From positions 1-16,116 of the forward strand of contig CALFXA010000035.1 in NCBI GenBank assembly GCA_937928015.1: a stretch of 16,116 nucleotides of DNA, written 5' to 3'. The notes below the pieces were generated by a model. That model was not told the DNA's origin. It searched no databases and saw nothing but the letters and a program-made list of their open reading frames with translations. Positions 12,994 through 16,116 of this stretch are shown here, piece after piece. Each line of letters begins with the position of its first letter. Position 1 is the stretch's first letter. The translations under genes were made by a program, and so were the position numbers. Source of the DNA: an uncultured Anaerolineales bacterium. Its GTDB lineage: Bacteria; Chloroflexota; Anaerolineae; Anaerolineales; Villigracilaceae.

Positions 12994-14681
12994 CTCAAAA
13001 AACCGTCGTCGCTGCCGCGTTGGGCGAATGCGTTCATGTGGCGGGCGTCTCGAATTTCCTGCGGCTGGCCGAATCAGCGGGCTGGCGGACGATCTTCCTC
13101 GGTCCCGCCGTGCCCGTGGACGAGGTGCTGGCGGCAGCCCGCCGCGAGCAGGCCGACCTGGTGGGTGTCTCGTATCGGCTGACGCCCGAAAACGGCGAAC
13201 GGCTGCTGGGTCTGTTCGCCGAAGAGGCCGCCGAACTGCACGAGGAGGGAGTCCGCTTTGCGTTTGCAGGCACGCCGCCCGTCGCGCAGAAGGCCGCTCA
13301 ATTGGGGAATTTCTTCGAGCGGGTCTTCGATGGCAGCGAAACACCCGAGCAAGTGCTGGCCTGGCTCAAGGGTCAGCCCGCCCGCGACTTGGGTGAAGCC
13401 GACTTCCCGCAAACGACCGTCGAGCGCATCCTGTGGAAACGCCCCTACCCGATTTTGCGTCATCACTTCGGCCTGCCGACCCTGGAGGCCACGCTGGCGG
13501 GTATCGAGCAGATTGCCAGGGCGCAAGTCCTCGACCTGATCTCGCTCGGCACCGACCAGGACGCGCAGGAGAATTTCTTCCACCCCGAGCGGCAGGACCC
13601 GCGCCGTACGGGAGCGGGCGGCGTGCCCGTGCGCACCCCCGACGATTTCCTCGCGCTGTACGCCGCCAGCCGCCGCGGAAACTTCCCCATGCTGCGCGCC
13701 TACTCGGGCACCGACGATTTCATCCGCTACGCCGAAATGCTGGTCGGGACCATCCACAACGCCTGGTGCGCCATCCCGCTCTTCTGGTTCAATCAGATGG
13801 ACGGGCGCGGCCCCTGGGACTTGGAAGGCTCGATCCGTGAGCATCAGGCCGTGATGCGCTGGTACGGCGAACGCGGCATCCCTGTCGAGTTGAACGAACC
13901 CCATCACTGGGGCATGCGCGACGCATCGGACGTGACCTTCGTGGCCGCCGCCTTCCTCTCGGCCTATAACGCCAAACAGTACGGCGTGAAGGACTACATC
14001 GCCCAGTTCATGTTCAACAGTCCGCCAGGCACCAGCGACGCCATGGACCTGGCCAAAATGTTGGCCGCACAGGAATTAATTACCCCCCTTTCATCCCCCC
14101 ATTTGGCTGCGCAAAATGGGGGGACCGAGGGGGGCTTCCGCATCTGGACTCAGACCCGCATCGGCCTGCTCAGCCATCCGCTCGACGACCAGTCTGCGCG
14201 CGGGCACCTGGCTGCCAGCACCTACCTGCAAATGGCCCTGCGTCCCGACATCTACCATATCGTCGGGCACACCGAGGCCGACCACGCCGCCACCGCCGAC
14301 GACATCATCGAGGCGGTCAAGATCACACGCCGCGCCATCCAAAACGCGATGGGCGCGCCCGACATGCGTCAGGCACCCGAGGTGCAGGCCCGCAAAGAGG
14401 AATTGATCGCCGAGACTCGAGCGTTACTGGACGCCATCCGCGAGTTGGCCCCATCCGGTGTTGCGGACCCGTGGGCTGATCCCGTTACCTTGACTCGTTC
14501 GGTCACCCTTGGGCTGATGGACGCGCCCCAGCTCCGCAACAACAAGTTCGGGCGCGGAGAGACTCGCACCCGCATCGTGGACGGGAAATCCGTCGCGGTG
14601 GACGAGTCGGGGCAGCCGCTCTCCGAGGTTCAGCGTGTCGAGTCGATCCTGAGCCGTTCACGAATGGGGAAGTCGCAATGA
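12990..14681 (+). CDS. B12-binding domain fused to mutase-like barrel protein
   Basis: This is a 563-aa cytoplasmic protein. Residues 1 to about 125 form a B12-binding Rossmann-like domain, with CVHVAGV (14-20) at the DxHxxG cobalt-ligand site, VGVSYRL and FAFAGTPP. Residues from about 150 to 480 look like a barrel resembling the catalytic subunit of glutamate mutase and of the ornithine/lysine aminomutases (SIREHQAV, VELNEPHHWG, then a glycine-poor YGVKDYIAQFMFN). A charged C-terminal tail follows. A single chain would thus join the S-type and E-type parts. The His ligand is kept, but the Asp that normally hydrogen-bonds it is Cys14. An 18-residue palindromic insert lies at 365-382. ATG 12990 has AAGGAGG 4 nt upstream and overlaps the nhaA stop. 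The B12 domain is well supported; the mutase assignment is an inference, and the substrate is unknown. Confidence 0.75.
   Translation: MTQKTVVAAALGECVHVAGVSNFLRLAESAGWRTIFLGPAVPVDEVLAAARREQADLVGVSYRLTPENGERLLGLFAEEAAELHEEGVRFAFAGTPPVAQKAAQLGNFFERVFDGSETPEQVLAWLKGQPARDLGEADFPQTTVERILWKRPYPILRHHFGLPTLEATLAGIEQIARAQVLDLISLGTDQDAQENFFHPERQDPRRTGAGGVPVRTPDDFLALYAASRRGNFPMLRAYSGTDDFIRYAEMLVGTIHNAWCAIPLFWFNQMDGRGPWDLEGSIREHQAVMRWYGERGIPVELNEPHHWGMRDASDVTFVAAAFLSAYNAKQYGVKDYIAQFMFNSPPGTSDAMDLAKMLAAQELITPLSSPHLAAQNGGTEGGFRIWTQTRIGLLSHPLDDQSARGHLAASTYLQMALRPDIYHIVGHTEADHAATADDIIEAVKITRRAIQNAMGAPDMRQAPEVQARKEELIAETRALLDAIRELAPSGVADPWADPVTLTRSVTLGLMDAPQLRNNKFGRGETRTRIVDGKSVAVDESGQPLSEVQRVESILSRSRMGKSQ
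14081..14135. repeat. Palindromic repeat element inserted in frame
   Basis: CCCCCC (14083-14088) and CCCCCCATTT (14095-14104), then after a 9-nt loop AAATGGGGGG (14114-14123) and GGGGGG (14129-14134), form a long two-block hairpin. The inner 10-bp arms are perfect and the two outer 6-bp arms are offset by one base. The element stays in frame and encodes TPLSSPHLAAQNGGTEGG, a low-complexity stretch between QELI and FRIWTQTR of the host protein. Similar double C6/G6 palindromes occur as dispersed REP/MITE-like repeats in other bacteria. I infer it is a mobile palindromic unit that landed in a tolerant loop. Confidence 0.75.
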
Positions 14682-15172
14682 CTGCCACAAAGACCACGGT
14701 CCACCCGCCGCGCGGACTGAGCCGCCTGCTCTGGCGTCTGCCGATCTGGCTGTACCGTGCCCATCTTGGGTGGCTGATCACCGACCATTTTCTCATGCTC
14801 GAACATATCGGTCGTCATAGCGGACAACCCCGCCAGGCAGTCATCGAGATCGTAAAATATGACAAGGCAGGCGATATGTATTACATAGCCTCTGGATTTG
14901 GTCGCACCTCAGATTGGTATCAAAATCTGCTGAAGACTCCGCAGGCCAGGATTCAGTCTGGGGTCCGCAAAGCAGCCGTCACCGCCGAGGTATTGTCCTA
15001 CGAGGATGGGCAGCGCATCCTGGCAGACTATGCCCACCGTCATCCAGCCGCCATCCGCGCGCTGGCAAAGCTCATCGGCTATAAGATCGAAACACAGGAA
15101 ATCGACTATGCCGAGTTCGCCCAGGTGGTTCCTATTGTGGCGCTGAAAGTGAATCCACCTGGTACTGCATGA
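14678..15172 (+). CDS. Deazaflavin-dependent nitroreductase-family protein
   Basis: This 164-aa protein is of the nitroreductase/deazaflavin-dependent (DDN, F420-binding split-barrel) family. It has the family layout: an N-terminal helical lead-in (LSRLLWRLPIWLYRAHLG), a first strand pair LEHIGRHSGQPRQAVIEIV, then MYYIASGFGRTSDWYQNLLKTPQARIQSG, in which the SDWYQNL block is the family's cofactor-side signature. It would reduce an organic substrate with F420H2 or a flavin. The cofactor is assumed from the family, since some members bind FMN or heme. ATG 14678 overlaps the upstream stop (ATGA), so it is translationally coupled to the B12-domain gene. The opine-dehydrogenase-family gene follows after 30 bp. 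Confidence 0.85.
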   Translation: MTATKTTVHPPRGLSRLLWRLPIWLYRAHLGWLITDHFLMLEHIGRHSGQPRQAVIEIVKYDKAGDMYYIASGFGRTSDWYQNLLKTPQARIQSGVRKAAVTAEVLSYEDGQRILADYAHRHPAAIRALAKLIGYKIETQEIDYAEFAQVVPIVALKVNPPGTA

Positions 15173-15202
15173 TCTTGTGTCTTTCAACGATTGGAGAAAA
15201 AC

Positions 15203-16116
15203 ATGACCGAAAAATATACTGTCATCGGGGCGGGACACGGAGGGAAGGCCATGGCCGCCCACCTGGCTTTGATGGGCGCGGACGTGGCCCTGTGGAATCG
15301 CACCTTCGAGCACATTGCCGTGGTCAAGAAACGCGGCGGGATCGAGTTGGAGAGTCCTGAGGGTGGGCCGCATGGGTTCGGGAGAATCAGTCTGGTCACC
15401 TCGGATCTGGGGGAAGCCATCCATCATGCGCAGGTCATCATGGTGGTACTGCCCTCTTCGGCACACGCCGATATCGCCAAAGCCGCCGCACCCTATTTGA
15501 AGGACGGGCAGATCGTCATCCTGCACCCGGGCCGCACGCTGGGCGCGCTGGAATTCACCAAGGTCATTCGCGACAATGGCTGCACCACTGACGTGACTGT
15601 GGCCGAGGCCGAGACCTTCATCTACGCCAGCCGCGCCGATGGTCCCGCCCAGGCACATATCTTCCGAATCAAGGAAGCCGTGCCGCTGGCGGCGCTGCCG
15701 TCCAACCGCAACGAGATGGTGCTCGAAGCCATCCAGCATGCCTATCCACAATTCATCGACGGCGTGGACGTGCTGCACACAGGCCTAAATAACATGGGCG
15801 CCATCTTTCATCCCGCCCTGACCCTGCTCAACGCGGGCTGGATCGAACACACCCACGGCGACTACCAGTTCTACATCGACGGGGTCACACCCTCGGTGGC
15901 GCGCGTGCTGGAAGTGCTCGACCGTGAACGCGTGACCGTGGCCTCGGCGGTGGGAATCCGTGCGCGTACTTCGCTCGAATGGCTCAAACTGGCCTACGAT
16001 ACCATCGGCGAGGATCTACACGAGGCCATCCACAACCAGCCTGGTTATTACGGTATCAAGGCCCCGCCCACGCTCAATCACCGCTACATCTTCGAGGATG
16101 TGCCCATGAGCCTGGT
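15203..16116 (+). CDS. NAD(P)-dependent opine (octopine/nopaline) dehydrogenase-family protein, 3' truncated by window
   Basis: The open frame runs to the window edge with 304 codons visible; family members are about 360 aa, so about 85% is present. Opine dehydrogenases reductively couple, or oxidatively split, an amino acid and a 2-oxo acid using NAD(P)H. The N-terminal Rossmann domain begins YTVIGAGHGGKAMAAHLALMG with GxGxxG at Gly9, Gly11 and Gly14. PSSAHADIA and LHPGRTLGALEF fit the nucleotide domain, and NNMGAIFHPALTLLNAGWIE carries His203, the position of the catalytic His (His202) of Arthrobacter opine dehydrogenase. The start ATG has GGAG (15193-15196) at 6 nt. It is last in the B12-protein/nitroreductase set. 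The family is firm; the substrate pair is unknown. Related 6-phosphogluconate/ketopantoate-like dehydrogenases are less likely. Confidence 0.9.
   Translation, partial: MTEKYTVIGAGHGGKAMAAHLALMGADVALWNRTFEHIAVVKKRGGIELESPEGGPHGFGRISLVTSDLGEAIHHAQVIMVVLPSSAHADIAKAAAPYLKDGQIVILHPGRTLGALEFTKVIRDNGCTTDVTVAEAETFIYASRADGPAQAHIFRIKEAVPLAALPSNRNEMVLEAIQHAYPQFIDGVDVLHTGLNNMGAIFHPALTLLNAGWIEHTHGDYQFYIDGVTPSVARVLEVLDRERVTVASAVGIRARTSLEWLKLAYDTIGEDLHEAIHNQPGYYGIKAPPTLNHRYIFEDVPMSL

Noticed and set aside
12199..13344. Long open frame of 381 codons on the minus strand, opposite nhaA and the B12 gene
   Set aside because: Arg/Gln/His-rich, with no recognisable domain, and spanning two well-supported plus-strand genes. 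It is a GC-driven antisense shadow.
14909..15778. Open frame of 289 codons on the minus strand
   Set aside because: It runs opposite the nitroreductase and opine-dehydrogenase genes, which have clear motifs, and its own sequence shows no known fold.
1..16116. CRISPR array, tRNA, rRNA, transposase or attachment site
   Set aside because: No regularly spaced repeats, no cloverleaf-like or rRNA-like stretch, and no DDE or recombinase motif seen. Non-coding gaps are short except for 9371-9680.

Overview
The window is GC-rich bacterial DNA with densely packed genes. The best guess is a Chloroflexota bacterium, probably of the Anaerolineae type. This is inferred from the Thr/Pro-rich linker behind the lipobox of a secreted hydrolase, a pyrrolysine-free MttB-type methyltransferase next to a corrinoid protein, a deazaflavin (F420)-type oxidoreductase, and short GC-rich palindromic inserts. 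No rRNA, tRNA, CRISPR array or transposase is visible.

Layout. (1) Positions 1-1811: the end of a corrinoid (B12-binding) protein and a complete MttB-family methyltransferase, which form a methylamine/betaine-type demethylation pair, closed by a strong, probably bidirectional terminator (1834-1865). (2) Positions 1919-3821: a divergent pair, namely a membrane-anchored DsbA-like thioredoxin-fold protein on the minus strand with a readable promoter and a lipoprotein alpha/beta hydrolase on the plus strand, ended by a U-tract terminator. (3) Positions 3875-9370: an ion-transport operon led by a LacI-family regulator. Its promoter has a perfect 14-bp palindromic operator inside the -35/-10 spacer, and its mRNA looks leaderless. 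It is followed by a CaCA (Na+/Ca2+-type) exchanger, a twin-CBS protein, an ArsB/P-permease-like (IT superfamily) transporter and a ClC Cl-/H+ exchanger with a C-terminal TrkA_C-like domain. (4) Positions 9371-9680: a 310-bp gap holding a decayed beta-propeller (TolB/PD40-like) fragment. (5) Positions 9681-12993: a DUF5698/DUF2179 membrane protein, a glutamine-hydrolysing asparagine synthetase and an NhaA Na+/H+ antiporter. (6) Positions 12990-16116: a metabolic set of a one-chain B12-domain plus mutase-like barrel protein, a deazaflavin-dependent nitroreductase-family protein and an opine-dehydrogenase-family enzyme that runs off the window.

How they may work together. Sections 3 to 5 look like a cation, proton and chloride homeostasis island (Ca2+/Na+, Cl-/H+, Na+/H+). 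Four start/stop overlaps of the ATGA type couple lacI to the exchanger, CBS to the permease, nhaA to the B12 protein, and the B12 protein to the nitroreductase. The last section is the best candidate for something undescribed: a B12-binding, mutase-like protein with a degenerate B12 motif and an in-frame palindromic insertion, co-encoded with an opine-type dehydrogenase and an F420-type reductase. With the MttB/corrinoid pair at the other end of the window, this suggests corrinoid-dependent metabolism of amino-acid-like or quaternary-amine compounds, but no substrate can be read from the sequence.
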